NCBI GenBank assembly: GCA_949987565.1
Contig: OX465103.1
Coordinates: forward strand, 16,997,280-17,061,279
From: Luidia sarsii
Lineage: Eukaryota > Echinodermata > Asteroidea > Paxillosida > Luidiidae
Length of the DNA: 64,000 nt
Reading direction: 5' to 3'
Position numbers and translations under genes: made by a program. The first letter of the stretch is position 1. Every line of letters starts with the position of its first letter. The notes under the pieces were generated by a model. That model saw only the letters and a program-made list of their open reading frames with translations. It was not told the DNA's origin and ran no database searches. Shown here in pieces: positions 1-10,446 of this stretch.

Positions 1-46
1 GCTATCCAGCCCTTAGATGGTGGCTTTACCAGGGTGGGGGTGCCAG
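1..46 (-). repeat. tRNA-SINE fragment cut by window edge
   Basis: The first bases match the 5' part of the tRNA-derived SINE seen more completely at 13995-14140: the 'GCTATCCAGCCCTTAGATGG' block followed by a pyrimidine/GTGGGGG stretch. Only the 5' half of a minus-strand copy is present here, since the tRNA-like body would lie to the left of the window. Confidence 0.6.
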
Positions 47-329
47 TCACAAGCATTTAATAACACACTTGATCAAAATAATGGAGTGACACAATTAGTG
101 GCAACTTTTCTTTCACAATTTAACACTGACCCTTGCCGAACCTTCCAAATGCTTCCATTCTCAAATATTTGGGATTGCAGTTTCTCCCTAAGACAGAGAT
201 TGCACTACATGGAACATTTCAACCAAACCTGGCATATGCATTTTTAAAAAAAATGATTTGAATGATAAAGTTAAGCATAATATGCAAACTGCTTACAGAC
301 TAAAATGACCAGAATGGAAATATGAAAAA

Positions 330-505
330 ATAGGAGGGCCTGACATTTTGATCCTAGCAGGACCTTTTTCAAATGCAGAATGAAAAAGGTGATATACAAA
401 AATGTTGCAAACTGCTTACTGACTAAAATTACCAAAAAGTAAATCTAAAATTTAGTGGGCCTGACGTTTCGATCCTAGCAGGACCTTTCTCAAAGGCAGA
501 GTGAC
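330..505 (-). repeat. Family A PLE tail, two tandem copies
   Basis: Two successive blocks (about 338-379 and 459-500) carry, on the minus strand, the hairpin GGTCC-TGCTA-GGATC followed by GAAACGTC or a diverged version of it, then an AT-rich tail. They lie 3' of the GIY-YIG ORF at 770-1411 on the same strand. Similar hairpin-GAAACGTC blocks occur through the window as free-standing palindromic elements. Tandem end copies are common in Penelope-like elements, where they form so-called pseudo-LTRs. Confidence 0.6.
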
Positions 506-769
506 AAGGACAAAACAGATACATGTACAGGAAGGCAGGGGAGAGAGTGAATAGGACACGGATGAGAAACAAAGGACAAAGAGTGAAGCTGGTAGGGAGA
601 GATCAAAGGGAAGGGCAAGGGGTAGGGTAGGCATTAGTGAGAGGAGGGGGAAAGATCAAAGAGAAGGGCAAGGAGTGGGGTAGGGATTAGTGACAATAGG
701 GGGAAAGATCAAAGAGAGATGTGTGAAAGACTGAACACAAAAGAAGGATTATCAGAAAGCTGCATGGTG

Positions 770-1411
770 TTAGTCATTACCCTCCTGGATGTTGAGACCA
801 TGTGGTTGAATAGTCCGAAGATGCTTCATCCACATTTTCTCACGGCTAAGACGGACAGCATTACTACGGTGACCAAGTGATTCTATGCCCAGTACACTCA
901 TATCTGATATCGAATGATCAGGGAGATTGAAGTGATACCCAACAGGGGTGTCCATTTTACCGGTTTTGATGGTAGACCTATGGCCATAGATTCGTTTTTT
1001 GAGGGTGTTTTTTGTCTCGCCAACATACTGAATATTACAAACTCTACAAGAGGTGAGGTATATCATGTTTGAGGTAGTGCACGTGAATGACGTGATAGAG
1101 CCATAGGTCGTGTGGGTAGTTCCAGAAGAATGTCCATTGAAAGAGTCTATTTCCTTGACATATGTCTTGCAAACAATGCATTTCGAGGTACACTTAAATG
1201 TACCAAATTTGGTTGGAGGTGAAGAGTCCAAAGGGGGAACCTCTGCTCGGACAATTAAGTCACGCAGGTTACGGGGGCGCCTGAAAGCCAAAACAGGCGA
1301 ATTAGGAATGGCTACAGCCAGACGATCTGAAGTGTGGAGAATATGGTGGTTTTCCTTAGTTATCTTCCTGAGAGGAGGAAGAGAAGGGTGGTAGGAAGTA
1401 ACTGGCAACAA
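770..1411 (-). pseudogene. Penelope-like element remnant, GIY-YIG endonuclease region
   Basis: The open frame encodes about 213 residues. It has a leading 'RRPRNLRDLIVRAEVPP' segment, a cysteine cluster (KCTSKCIVC), and then a GIY-YIG-type core: 'IYLTSCRVCNIQYVGETKN' followed by 'LKKRIYGHR'. This order is typical of the C-terminal endonuclease of Penelope-like retroelements, which nicks target DNA for reverse transcription. No reverse-transcriptase domain is found upstream, because a 23-bp minisatellite starts within a few bases of the 5' end of the frame (about 1413). The element is therefore 5'-truncated or disrupted and cannot be autonomous. Downstream on the same strand lie two copies of the family A tail. 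Recognition of the fold is by motif only. Confidence 0.75.
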
Positions 1412-1412
1412 A

Positions 1413-2990
1413 CAGCATCAAAAGGCCATCACATCGTGCATCAAAAGGCCATCAGATCAGGCATCAAAAGGCCATCACATCAGGCATCAAAAGGCCATCA
1501 CATCACGCATCAAAAGCCCATCAGATCAGGCATCAAAAGGCCATCAGATCAGGCATCAAAAGGCCATCAGATCAGGCATCAAAAGGCCATCACATCAGGC
1601 ATCAAAAGGCCATCACATCAGTCATCAAAAGCCCATCACATCAGGCATCAAAAGGACATCACATCAGGCATCAAAAGGCCATCACATCAGGCATCAAAAG
1701 GCCATCACATCAGGCATCAAAAGGCCATCAGATCAGGCATTAAAAGGCCACCAGATCAGGCATCAAAAGGCCATCACATCAGGCATCAAAAGGCCATCAC
1801 ATCAGGCATCAAAAGACCGTCACATCAGGTATCCAAAGGCCATCACATCAGGCATCAAAAGGCCATCACATCAGGCATCAAAAGGCCATCACATCAGGCA
1901 TCAAAAGGACATCAGATCAGGCATCAAAAGGCCATCACATCAGGCATCCAAAGGCCATCACATCAGGCATCAAAAGGCCATCAGATCAGGCATCAAAAGG
2001 CCATCACATCAGGCATCCAAAGGCCATCAACATCAGGCATCAAAAGGCCATCACATCAGGCATCAAAAGGCCATCACATCAGGCATCAAAAGGCCATCAC
2101 ATCAGGCATCAAAAGGACATCACATCAGGCATCAAAAGGCCATCAGATCAGGTATCAAAAGGCCATCACATCAGGCATCAAAAGGCCATCAGATCAGGCA
2201 TTAAAAGGCCATCACATCATGCATCAAAAGGCCATCACATCTGGCATCAAAAGGCCATCAGATCAGGCATCAAAAGGCCATCAGATCAGGCATCAAAAGC
2301 CAGTCATATCAGGCATCAAAAGGCCATCAGATCAGGCATCAAAAGGCCACCACATCAGGCATCAAAGACCATCAGATCAGGCATTAAAAGGCCATCACAT
2401 CAGGCATCAAAAGGCCATCAGATCAGGCATCAAAAGGCCATCACATCAGGCATCAAAAGGACATCACATCAGGCATCAAAAGGCCATCACGTCAGGCATC
2501 AAAAGCCCATCAGATCAGGCATCAAAAGGCCATCAGATCAGGCATCAAAAGGCCATCAGATCAGGCATCAAAAGGCCATCACATCAGGCATCAAAAGGCC
2601 ATCACATCAGGCATCAAAAGGCCATCACATCAGTCATCAAAAGCCCATCACATCGGGCATCAAAAGGCCATCACATCAGGCATCAAAAGGCCATCACATC
2701 AGGCATCAAAAGGCCATCACATCAGGCATCAAAAGGCCATCAGATCAGGCATTAAAAAGCCATCAGATCAGGCATCAAAAGGCCATCAGATAAGGCATCA
2801 AAAGGCCATCAGATCAGGCATCAAAAGGCCATCACATCAGGCATCAAAAGGCTGTCACATCAGGCATCAAAAGGCCATCACATCAGGCATCAAAAGGCCA
2901 TCACATCAGGCATCAAAAGGCCATCAGATCAGGCATCAAAATGCCATCACATCAGGCATCAAAAGGCCATCACATCAGGCATCAAATAAA
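1413..2990 (+). repeat. 23-bp minisatellite, about 68 copies
   Basis: Tandem array of a 23-bp unit built around GGCATCAAAAGGCCATCA followed by CATCA or GATCA. The two forms (C or G at one site) are interspersed irregularly. The unit lacks stop codons in the plus frames, so long spurious ORFs run through it with a 23-residue period (three units). Occasional single-base variants and a few one-base indels occur; the array is otherwise very homogeneous, suggesting recent expansion. It sits between a PLE remnant and a non-LTR remnant. Confidence 0.95.
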
Positions 2991-3094
2991 TATGAGCATG
3001 ATATTAATTAAGCATAAAAGTCACCAGATAACCCATCAAAATGCCATAAAAGCCTTTCAGACATTACTTCTTTGGTATCAGGCAAAGCAGCTAT

Positions 3095-3945
3095 GCAATG
3101 CCTGTTAGCTGGTGCAGCCAGCTCACTGTTATGTTGGAGGGTCGGGGTTTTTCAAGTCCATCATGGTGTCCCTTGGTGGGCGAAGGATGGGGCATTCCTT
3201 GAAAATGTGTAGTGCAGTCTGGTCGGCGGGGCCATGCACACAGGCTGCTGATGGGCGCAACCCCCAGCAGTTCATGCTGTGGTTGAAGCGGCCGACTCCT
3301 GACTGCAACCGGTTTAGGGTGACACATGTCGTGTGAGGGAGCTCACTACCTGGATGCAGCGATGTGTCGGGAGAGACGGTGAATTGAGATGGTGGCCAGG
3401 GGTGTTGAAGTTTGATTCCCTGAGGTTGGCTGCATGGCGGGGGAAAGATGGTCTGGAAGGGAGCCGTTGGTGACCTTATTGGGTTTCTGGACGAGGGAGT
3501 GAAGGAGGTGTTTGTGGTCCATCATGGCTTTGTTTACCAGCTTGGAGGTATGATGTTCTCTGCAGAGGGCTGCAGGTGTGATACCAGCTAACGCTGGCAG
3601 GAACTCTGATAGCATGGCTCGCAGGCAACCGGTGATGATCCTCATGGTCTCCTTCAGGGGAATGTTGAGCTAACAAGTACAAGTACCTGTGTGCACACTG
3701 CAACACCATGCTGGGGCAGCGTATTCTGCAGTGCTGAATAATAGGGCGAGAGCACCAGTGCTGAGTGTGGATGTATTGGCACCGGAGGTTGTTCCTAGAG
3801 AAAACCTTGGTCCTTATACTGACGAGGTGATGCTTGAAGGTGAGTTGTCTGTCAAGCTTCACACCGACACCATTATGCATGTGCTGATGATGAAAAGCAT
3901 TCAAAAGCAATCCAAGGTAAAGAATGACGCAATCTACAGGCATTT
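3095..3945 (-). pseudogene. Non-LTR retrotransposon reverse-transcriptase C-terminal remnant
   Basis: Read on the minus strand in shifting frames, the segment gives 'VGVKLDRQLTFKHHL', a post-RT region 'MRIITGCLRAMLSEFLPALA' with 'DHKHLLHSLV', and a C-terminal Cys/His motif (CVHGPADQTALHIFKECP). These match the thumb/post-RT part of Jockey/CR1-type LINEs. Frameshifts and stops break it, and no RT catalytic core or upstream ORF is present. It is a dead 5'-truncated copy. Clade assignment is tentative. Confidence 0.7.
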
Positions 3946-4569
3946 AATTCATGTCTTATGAATTCCTTTTCTATTTCAGGTTATGTTTTTTCTGTTATTT
4001 TGTTCAATGTTTTTATAGAGACTGGAAATTTGACGGTTTAAAAAAATGTTGCAAACTGCTTACTATCACTATGAATATCTAAACCATGCAAACGGGGTGA
4101 AAATGTCATTTAGCCGTGAAAAGAAAATTCAGTGTTTTCACCCCTAATTCATGGCACACAGTTAGCCAGTAGTTTTTATGAGTTATTCACCAGTAGTAAA
4201 TGGCTAGAGGCAGTTTGGAAGTATCTGGGAGTGACAGTTACAAGGACACCATACATAACCTCTATGGAGGCTCAGGGCCCTACATGTACTTGTAATTAAT
4301 TCTATAGCCATCCCTCAAGGCTGGAGCTTGCCACCCTAGATATTCACGTTTTTGTCATGGTCTCTTTAGTGACCTGAAGATGTCCTTATCGGTCAGAGAG
4401 GCCATTGTTTTCATTGTGAATTCACTGTAAAATGTGTCGTAAAATCACAGTGATTTTTTTATTTCATGGCGAAATTACCCTTTTCACCCCATTTTCACAA
4501 TTTAAATATTCATGTCCCAAATTCACATCTTCAAAATTACTCTAAACCATTCCTTGACTGAATATGATT

Positions 4570-4690
4570 AAAGATTAAAGATTAAGAGGGCCTGACGTTT
4601 TGATAATAGCAAGACCTTTCTGAAAGGCAGGACCTTTCTGCCATTGAGAAAGGTCCTGCTAGGATTGAAACGTCAGGCCCCTTAATTTGG
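4570..4690. repeat. Family A palindromic PLE-derived element
   Basis: Two inverted arms meet near 4625: the left begins AGGGCCTGACGTTTTGAT and the right ends GATTGAAACGTCAGGCCCC. The centre carries repeated 'AGGACCTTTCT' blocks. It lies directly 3' of a candidate terminal exon on the minus strand. Confidence 0.7.
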
Positions 4691-4698
4691 GTGAATTT

Positions 4699-4817
4699 CT
4701 ACTCAGCTGCTTTTGAGCGACTGGCATTACTACAGCAGGCACTGTTTACAATGCGGGTCACATCTGCGGTTTTCAGCGGTGGTCTGTTGTTGTCCATTAC
4801 CAATTGGCGGATGAAGC
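4699..4817 (-). CDS. Candidate 3'-terminal exon, unknown protein
   Basis: On the minus strand a pyrimidine-rich acceptor (TTTACTTCTCTAACAG) precedes an open segment of 119 nt. With an incoming phase of one base it encodes GFIRQLVMDNNRPPLKTADV and continues through a Ser/Ala/Lys-rich end to TAG. Amino-acid composition looks coding. No upstream exon of matching phase was found; the nearest minus-strand exon series (5213-6609) ends in its own stop. I do not recognise the product. It could be chance or an alternative last exon. Confidence 0.3.
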
Positions 4818-5212
4818 CTGTTAGAGAAGTAAATACAAAGTAAATAATAGTCCTTGAAGTTTTCTTCAAATGAAATCAGAAACTTGAAAAAAAACATATT
4901 CCAAATTTCCTTTTACTGCATGGTTTGTTTTTTATAAAAACAAGATCCATGTACGTGTTCAGGTTGTCAAAGCTACATGCAGAACATATCTATACTTCTC
5001 AGTTTGCATGACTGAATTGAACAGGGTTTTTTCCCTTCAATTACTCCATTGGAAATGTAAAGGCACATGCATGATCTGCAGTAACCATAAAAAAATCTTG
5101 ACAAAAGATGATGACAGCCCCTTTGAGAAGAATGGGATGCAAAGGAATTCTAGTGACAAAGCAGAAAACAAAACTTTCTCGTTTTGGCTTGCACAACTAC
5201 CTTGGGAAGAAC

Positions 5213-5315
5213 TCATTGGCTGTCATCTTTGCGCTTCTTCCCCCAGCAAAACTTGTCTCGTGAGTCGTCAACAAAGACCTCACAGCGTAAAGCTGTTCCG
5301 ATGGCAGAAACGCAC
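5213..5315 (-). CDS. Candidate terminal exon (3rd of series), unknown protein
   Basis: The acceptor TTTCAACCAG lies before 5315. The incoming phase (two bases carried from the exon ending at 5905) opens a frame beginning CVSAIGTALRCEVFVDDSRD, followed by a basic stretch (CWGKKRKDD) and TGA at 5213-5215. Its phase agrees with the exon at 5905-5971. The Lys/Arg end could be a nuclear localisation signal; that is inference. Another frame is also open in this segment, so the assignment depends on phase agreement. Product not recognised. Confidence 0.42.
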
Positions 5316-5589
5316 CTGGTTGAAATTCCACATTTGAAATTACATAGCTCTGATGAAAAAACATTCAGCATTATCATCAAGAATTATAGAATTATAAAAT
5401 CAATACAAACACATTGGATGAAGGCTACTGAATAAGCACTATGTTGTTCGGATGCAGTCATTTATACTGATAGATTGAGAATGCAGCCAGACAGTTTTGA
5501 TTGAATTTCAAAAAAGGACTTTACTCAAAGCACAAAGGAAATGATGCAATTAAACAAAATTCAAAGGAGGAAAATAAAAGCAGATATTT

Positions 5590-6435
5590 CTGCTTCTTAA
5601 AAAACCCTAACCCCCTACCCATTTTTGGCAAGATAAAACCCGAATCCTGCAAAATCCTGCAATCCTACCTTGTTCAAAGTTCCATACGGAGCTTTGAACA
5701 AGGTAGGATTACCTGAATCCTGCAAAATCATTCAGTACTGGCTGCTGTACACCATTGCCTGAATCCTGCAAAATCCTGCACTGAACTTATGGAATTTGAG
5801 TTCACATATTAGAGCTTATTGTCTGGCTCCTTTTTAAGTTCACTGAGTGACACATGTAATTAAAAAAAAAATACCCACAAAACAATGACTAACTGAAAAC
5901 TTACCTTTCAAGAAATGAATTTGCCCAAGACCAGCCTTCCTGAGTTTGCAACACATTGTATGCAAAGTGCTCTGAAGTGCCAGGGTTTATGTACATGTAA
6001 TTAGATCCCAGACCCCCTCCCTTGATCTGACCCTGGCCAGTGACCCTCTGGCCACAAATACATGTACATTGCATGCAGTGCCCCCCCCCCCCCCCAACAC
6101 ACACACACACACCTATGTACAGTCATTACCTCTCTGGTCAAGTTACCAGCATCCTGCATTTTCCTACATACAAAATCCCCTTATGCCCTCAATCCTGCAC
6201 ATTCCTACAGTGTGTCAACTCTTATGTGCACTCAATCCTGCAAAATCCTTCTCCGTCACTTTTAAACTAGTACTTAGTAGCCTATATCCTGCATTTTCCT
6301 ACAGTGACATCAATCCCTAATGCAAGCAATCCTGCAAAATCCTGCAATGCGTCAACTCTCATGATGTGCCCTGAATTCTGCAGAATCAGTCCTGCAAAAG
6401 GCAAATAGGATTCTGCAGGATTGGGAAGTCTGAGA
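5590..6435. repeat. Dispersed repeat rich in 'AATCCTGCAAAATCCTGC', copy 1
   Basis: Two blocks (about 5590-5800 and 6125-6435) contain many degenerate direct copies of 'ATCCTGCAAAATCCTGCA' with spacers such as GTGTCAACTCTCATGTGCCC. The same order, with the same flanking words, recurs at 33865-34415. The middle (5800-6125) is not shared with that copy and holds a candidate exon, a poly-C run and a short CA repeat (6080-6112). Confidence 0.7.
5905..5971 (-). CDS. Candidate internal exon (2nd of series), unknown protein
   Basis: A 67-nt minus-strand segment bounded by a CTTCAG acceptor and a strong donor (GAAAG|GTAAGT). It encodes HFAYNVLQTQEGWSWANSFL plus one Glu, completing a split codon at each end (phase 1 in, phase 2 out). 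Both phases fit the neighbours at 6513-6609 and 5213-5315. This three-way agreement is the main evidence. Three Trp/aromatic clusters and no stops support coding. It sits between two arms of a dispersed repeat, so a repeat-derived origin cannot be excluded. Confidence 0.45.
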
Positions 6436-6512
6436 AAAATTGTGTATTTGTGAAATGTAAGTAAATAGAAGACAAGACTCTTATACATGTACGTACATCA
6501 TTTTACATGCAC

Positions 6513-6609
6513 CAGTGCCATCTGGCGGTCTCAGGGCTGGGAGTTGTGTGGATGCTTGCTGGTTTTCCTGATGTTGGCCCTCTGACAACAAACTGCTGGA
6601 CTCTCTTGG
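6513..6609 (-). CDS. Candidate internal exon (1st of series), unknown protein
   Basis: The minus-strand acceptor CAATATTTCTGTACAG precedes 97 nt encoding PRESSSLLSEGQHQENQQAS and a Pro-rich continuation (LPALRPPDGT), ending at donor CACTG|GTGCAT, phase 1. The composition is polar and low-complexity, as in a disordered linker. The phase joins correctly to the exon at 5905-5971. No upstream exon was identified with confidence; a possible 5' region with a TATATATA motif lies near 7941. Product unknown. Confidence 0.42.
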
Positions 6610-6639
6610 CTGTACAGAAATATTGAATGTAGCACTTGG

Positions 6640-7418
6640 CAAATAAATGTGATCATGCATATGCAAAAGCTCCAGTTGCAAAATATATTTGCTGTATGAA
6701 AATGTGAGGAATGACACTATGATTATGAATATCAAAGCCGTGAAAATGGGGTGAAAATGTAATTTTGCCGTGAAACTAAAAAATTACTGTGATTCCACGA
6801 TGCATTATACAGTGAATTTACGATGTCAAACTTCTTAAATTAAACCGTGAAAATTTGGTGAATATGTCGTGTTACCTTAAAAAACCAAATGGTGGTTTCA
6901 TGGACCATGAATTGAATTCACTCGTGAAGATTTCACATGTCATTTTTTGTGGGGGGGGGGGAGGGGGTAACCACCTGACAGTGTTGTGCATGCCTGATAT
7001 TAATTAATAATGATAATAAACACTAATACTAGTTTGATTAATAATAATAATTATCATAAATTAATAATTTCAATAATGGTCAAACGATCACCCAAACACC
7101 AACTAAACTAGTATTTGATTATCTTGGTTGGTCAGTTACAAACTCTCAACACTCTTTGTCAAAATTGTCCAAACAATTGGAATAAAACAAAAGTGGACTG
7201 AGTGTTGGGCAGACAATTATACTTATTTTGTTATACTTTTATAGGCCCAACACCTGTTTGCGTACAAATGCAATGGTTTGACAAAATAATGCAGTCCTAC
7301 TGACTAGATCATAGATGACATGCAGGAAATGCTCACAAATGGAAGGAAAGTGCTGGGTCCATGCACCAGCCTCGTGCTGACTTACCACAACATTCAGGAG
7401 AGGAATTCAACGTTTATT
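6640..7418. other. AT-rich non-coding stretch
   Basis: No coding signal. It contains repeated 'GTGAAAATGGGGTGAAAATGT'-like words (compare 4080-4150 and 4430-4510), a poly-G run near 6950 and an ATTAATAAT-rich tract near 7000-7070. A good minus-strand donor (TTGTG|GTAAGT) sits at about 7388, but no ORF reaches it. Confidence 0.6.
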
Positions 7419-7425
7419 TGTCAGG

Positions 7426-7830
7426 AATAGCTGGTGAAATGTGACAGGAATGACTGGTAAAATGTGACAGGAATGGCTGGTAAAATGTGACAGGAATGGC
7501 TGGTGAAATGTGACAGGAATGGCTGGTGAAATGTGACAGGAATGGCTGGTGAAATGTGACAGGAATGGCTGGTGAAATGTGACAGGAATGGCCGGTGAAA
7601 TGTGACAGGAATGGCCGGTGAAATGTGACAGGAATGGCTGGTGAAATGTGACAGGAATGGCCGGTGAAATGTGACAGGAATGGATGGTGAAATGTGACAG
7701 GAATGGCTGGTGAAATGTGACAGGACTGGCCGGTGAAATGTGACAGGAATGGCTGGTGAAATGTGACAGGAATGGCTGGTGAAATGTGACAGGAATGGCT
7801 AGTGAAATGTGACAGGAATGGCTGGTAAAT
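7426..7830 (+). repeat. 23-bp minisatellite, about 17 copies
   Basis: Tandem array of a 23-bp unit, GAATGGCTGGTGAAATGTGA plus CAG, with C/T and G/A variants (GGCCGG, GGATGG, GACTGG). Stop-free minus frames create artefactual ORFs repeating 'FLSHFTSHSCHISPAIPV'. Unrelated in sequence to the array at 1413-2990 but with the same period. Confidence 0.95.
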
Positions 7831-7940
7831 GTCCCACATTGTGGACGCTGTTGAGATACTGTAAATGAGCTAGACTTGTCCAAGGCTCTCTCTCCGCTAC
7901 GGCTCCGTACAGAGATTCATACGAACGCACACCACGGCAC

Positions 7941-7948
7941 TATATATA
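7941..7948 (-). promoter_or_regulatory. TATA-like motif
   Basis: TATATATA lies upstream (minus sense) of a GC-richer segment and the 23-bp minisatellite. It could serve a minus-strand transcript feeding the donor at 7388. Weak, positional evidence only. Confidence 0.15.
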
Positions 7949-7954
7949 CGGCAC

Positions 7955-8265
7955 TACAAGTAAATACATGTACATGCACATGTGTACGAGTAAATACATG
8001 TACATGTACATGTACATGTATATACATGTGTACGAGTAAATAAATGTACATGTGTACGCGTAAGTACATGTACATTTACACATGTCTACGAGTAAGTACA
8101 TGTACATGTGTAGGAGTAAGTACATGTACATGTACATGTGCACGAGTAAATACATGTACATGTGTACGAGTAAGTACATGTGTACATGTACATGTTCACG
8201 TGTGCGAGTACATGTGTACGGGTCCGTATAAATACATGTACATGTATACATGTACAAGTGCGTAA
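7955..8265. repeat. TACATG-type minisatellite
   Basis: Irregular tandem units of the type GAGTAAATACATGTACATGT. The core TACATG/CATGTA is self-complementary, so both strands look alike. Small ORFs rich in Met-Tyr or Thr-Cys are artefacts. Confidence 0.9.
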
Positions 8266-8380
8266 ATGTGTGGGGGAAGGGAAGCAGTCACGCCCCCGTG
8301 GAGGCCGTTCTTGGTGACGTCATGATCGAGTTCAGAATCCCGTCCATTACTCTTGTCGGGGAATTAAGGGCGAGGGATTT

Positions 8381-8720
8381 TAGTTCAATACCCTTTCTGT
8401 AAAAGTCTGGATAAAATCTAAACCCACTAAATTAGACCACCAATTGGTAAAACCACTTGCCGAAAAAAATGGACTTACAGTTTTCCCCAAATCATGATTT
8501 TGTGGGGCGTATGTGTGGCGCATAATAGTCAGAATAGTGAAGTGCATGTTTTGTACAATCGTCTGGTCGACACATACGCGTCACAAAATCATGAATTTGG
8601 GGGAAATTGTTAGTCTTTTTTTCGGCAAGTGGTTGTTCCTGGACATGGATATTGTCTACATTAAAATTGGTGATCTAATTTCGATTTAGAATTTGTCCAA
8701 CCCTTTTACACATTGAACTA
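8381..8720. mobile_element. 340-bp foldback MITE with TA ends
   Basis: Termini TAGTTCAAT and ATTGAACTA are inverted. Pairing continues inward through 'ACCACTTGCCGAAAAAAA' on the left and 'TTTTTTTCGGCAAGTGGT' on the right, then CAAAATCATGA around a central loop near 8530. No ORF. The TA at each edge suggests a Tc1/mariner-type target duplication; superfamily is inference. Confidence 0.75.
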
Positions 8721-9036
8721 CTGCGATAGCCTTGTCCGGTGAGAGAAAACATTATGATTTCCCCGATGGCGTGGAGAACAGCGCCCTAAACAACTATACG
8801 GGCATAATTTTGATTAAAAAAGACCCGCTTCATATTATAAGCCTTAAACACAAAAATAACGTTTCATATGTGATTATTATAATGAACATAATTATTTAAT
8901 GCCGAATAAGGATGTTTAATTTGTCGATCTTTAGTTGTCCTCTAAGAAAGTACAACGGATCAAACAAATAATTTAAGTACACTTAGGCAACGTTTGGGGG
9001 GGGGGGAAATGAAAAAAAGGCAAAGACATAATAATT

Positions 9037-9111
9037 TGACTGGACCGGGATTTGAACCGAAGACCTCTGGTTTTGCGTACCAGTGCTCTTATCATCTCAG
9101 CTAGCCATTCA
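9037..9111 (-). repeat. tRNA-derived SINE head
   Basis: On the minus strand: an A-box-like 'TAGCTGAGATGATAAGAGC', then 'CTGGTACGCAAAACCAGAGG' and a B-box 'GGTTCAAATCCCGGTCCAG'. The acceptor pairing is imperfect and an AT-rich body follows, so this is a SINE rather than a functional tRNA. Confidence 0.7.
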
Positions 9112-9290
9112 GAAGGGCCCAGGCACTAATGCACTACCAATACGTCTCATTTCCGTAATAAATTTCATGTGCAAGTTTCAGGACAACGTAAAAACTCAAA
9201 TTTGGAACTTGAAACCTTCATCCTTACGACGACCTAGTCGTCAATATTTTTATTTCGCATCGAGGACTTGTAATGTGTCTGACCTTTTTA

Positions 9291-9352
9291 TAGCTCCATG
9301 GTCTGACCATGGAGGAATTCCTCCATGGTCTGACCATGGAGCTATATCCATG
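9291..9352. repeat. Short nested palindrome (CCATGGTCTGACCATGG)
   Basis: Two copies of CTCCATGGTCTGACCATGG flank GAATTC, making a near-perfect palindrome. Related pieces occur at about 35720-35745, 36368-36420 and 58975-59005, so it is a dispersed family. Confidence 0.7.
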
Positions 9353-10319
9353 GTCTGACGAATTCGAGTCACTACTATACACGTGACCACTTTTTTTTTT
9401 TTTTTCGAAGTCGAAAATAGCAGGTAAAGTTTGCTCACCTAAATCTCTTCCCGTACGGTCAAGGATCGTCTTACAAGAGGTCCCACCGTTGCAGTAAATG
9501 GAAGTCTCGCCAAAGAGAATAAGAAGTAATGGGGGTTAATCCATAGAACACAGGGAACGAAGACAAAATTCCAATGGACGGCGCTGTACGTGCTGATGCC
9601 CTCGTGGCGGCGTGTATAGGAATGGCGTTTAACCACGCCGTGCGTTTTCTCACGCTTGACTAGATACGAACAATGCTCTTATTCACAGTCTATACAATAA
9701 ATTAAAAACGCACATTCCCTGCTCTCCTACTCGGAGTTCCAGCAACGTTTTGAATAGACCTATTATTATTTGTTCACATTATTAATTTTATAGTATTATA
9801 CTCAGTAAGTCTACTATTGAAATAGGTAATTTGAAATAAAACTGAAAAGGTGAATCTTCTCTTATTTTCTTAAATGCGCTTAAAACGAGAATCCAACGAG
9901 TGACGATTGGTCTGATATTGCATAATCAGTATCCTGGATAGATTTTTCAAAGAAATTAATTGCCCATTCTTCACAAGCTTCTCTGGGTTTAAGAATGCCT
10001 CAGTCTTTCACAACTTGACTATTTTTAAACTTTTAGGACTGTGTCCTCGGTATTTGTAATGTAAGAATTACCCCATAAAGTTATGTCATATTTTCTATGA
10101 TGTATCCCGATGTGATCCCATAATACCCCGGTCATTGGTCTCATTTTAAACAGTACAAAACTCAAGAAATCAATCCACACTTTGTGTTCTTTCCATTGAG
10201 AAAAGACCTTGATTTTATTTTCACTCCACGTACTACATGTACAGTGCAAGTCCTGAGGAAATGTTTATGCAAATACTATTCACCTGAAGAACAATTTTAT
10301 GTAGTAAGTAATCTCAGCA

Positions 10320-10446
10320 AAAGTAGGGGGCCTGATGTTTCGACCATGGCAGGATATCTTTCTCCAGTCTTTGGGAAAGGTATTACTGGAGTCAGAATAT
10401 CAGGCCCCTACTTTTTTGAGATTTGCATTTTGGTTGTATATCAAAA
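10320..10446. repeat. Family A palindromic PLE-derived element, diverged
   Basis: The left arm GGGGGCCTGATGTTTCGACC and right arm CAGAATATCAGGCCCC flank a centre with TCTTTCTCCAGTC...; an AT-rich tail 'GAGATTTGCATTTTGGTTGT' follows, as in the copy at 19705. Older than the other copies: more mismatches, and no clear target duplication. Confidence 0.6.

Noticed and set aside
1334..2755. 473-residue plus-strand ORF
   Set aside because: Runs through the 23-bp minisatellite, whose unit lacks stops; the protein simply repeats every 23 residues.
7407..7883. Minus-strand ORFs repeating 'SHSCHISPAIPVTFH'
   Set aside because: Artefact of the second 23-bp array; two overlapping frames are open equally.
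8044..8265. Met-Tyr/Cys-Thr-rich short ORFs here and elsewhere
   Set aside because: Translations of TACATG repeats.
9037..9111. Functional tRNA gene
   Set aside because: A and B boxes are present, but the stems are imperfect and the same head with SINE flanks recurs many times.
10025..10249. Minus ORF with 'FLSFVLFKMRPMTGVLWDHI'
   Set aside because: Composition hints at an old transposon fragment, but no motif allows assignment.
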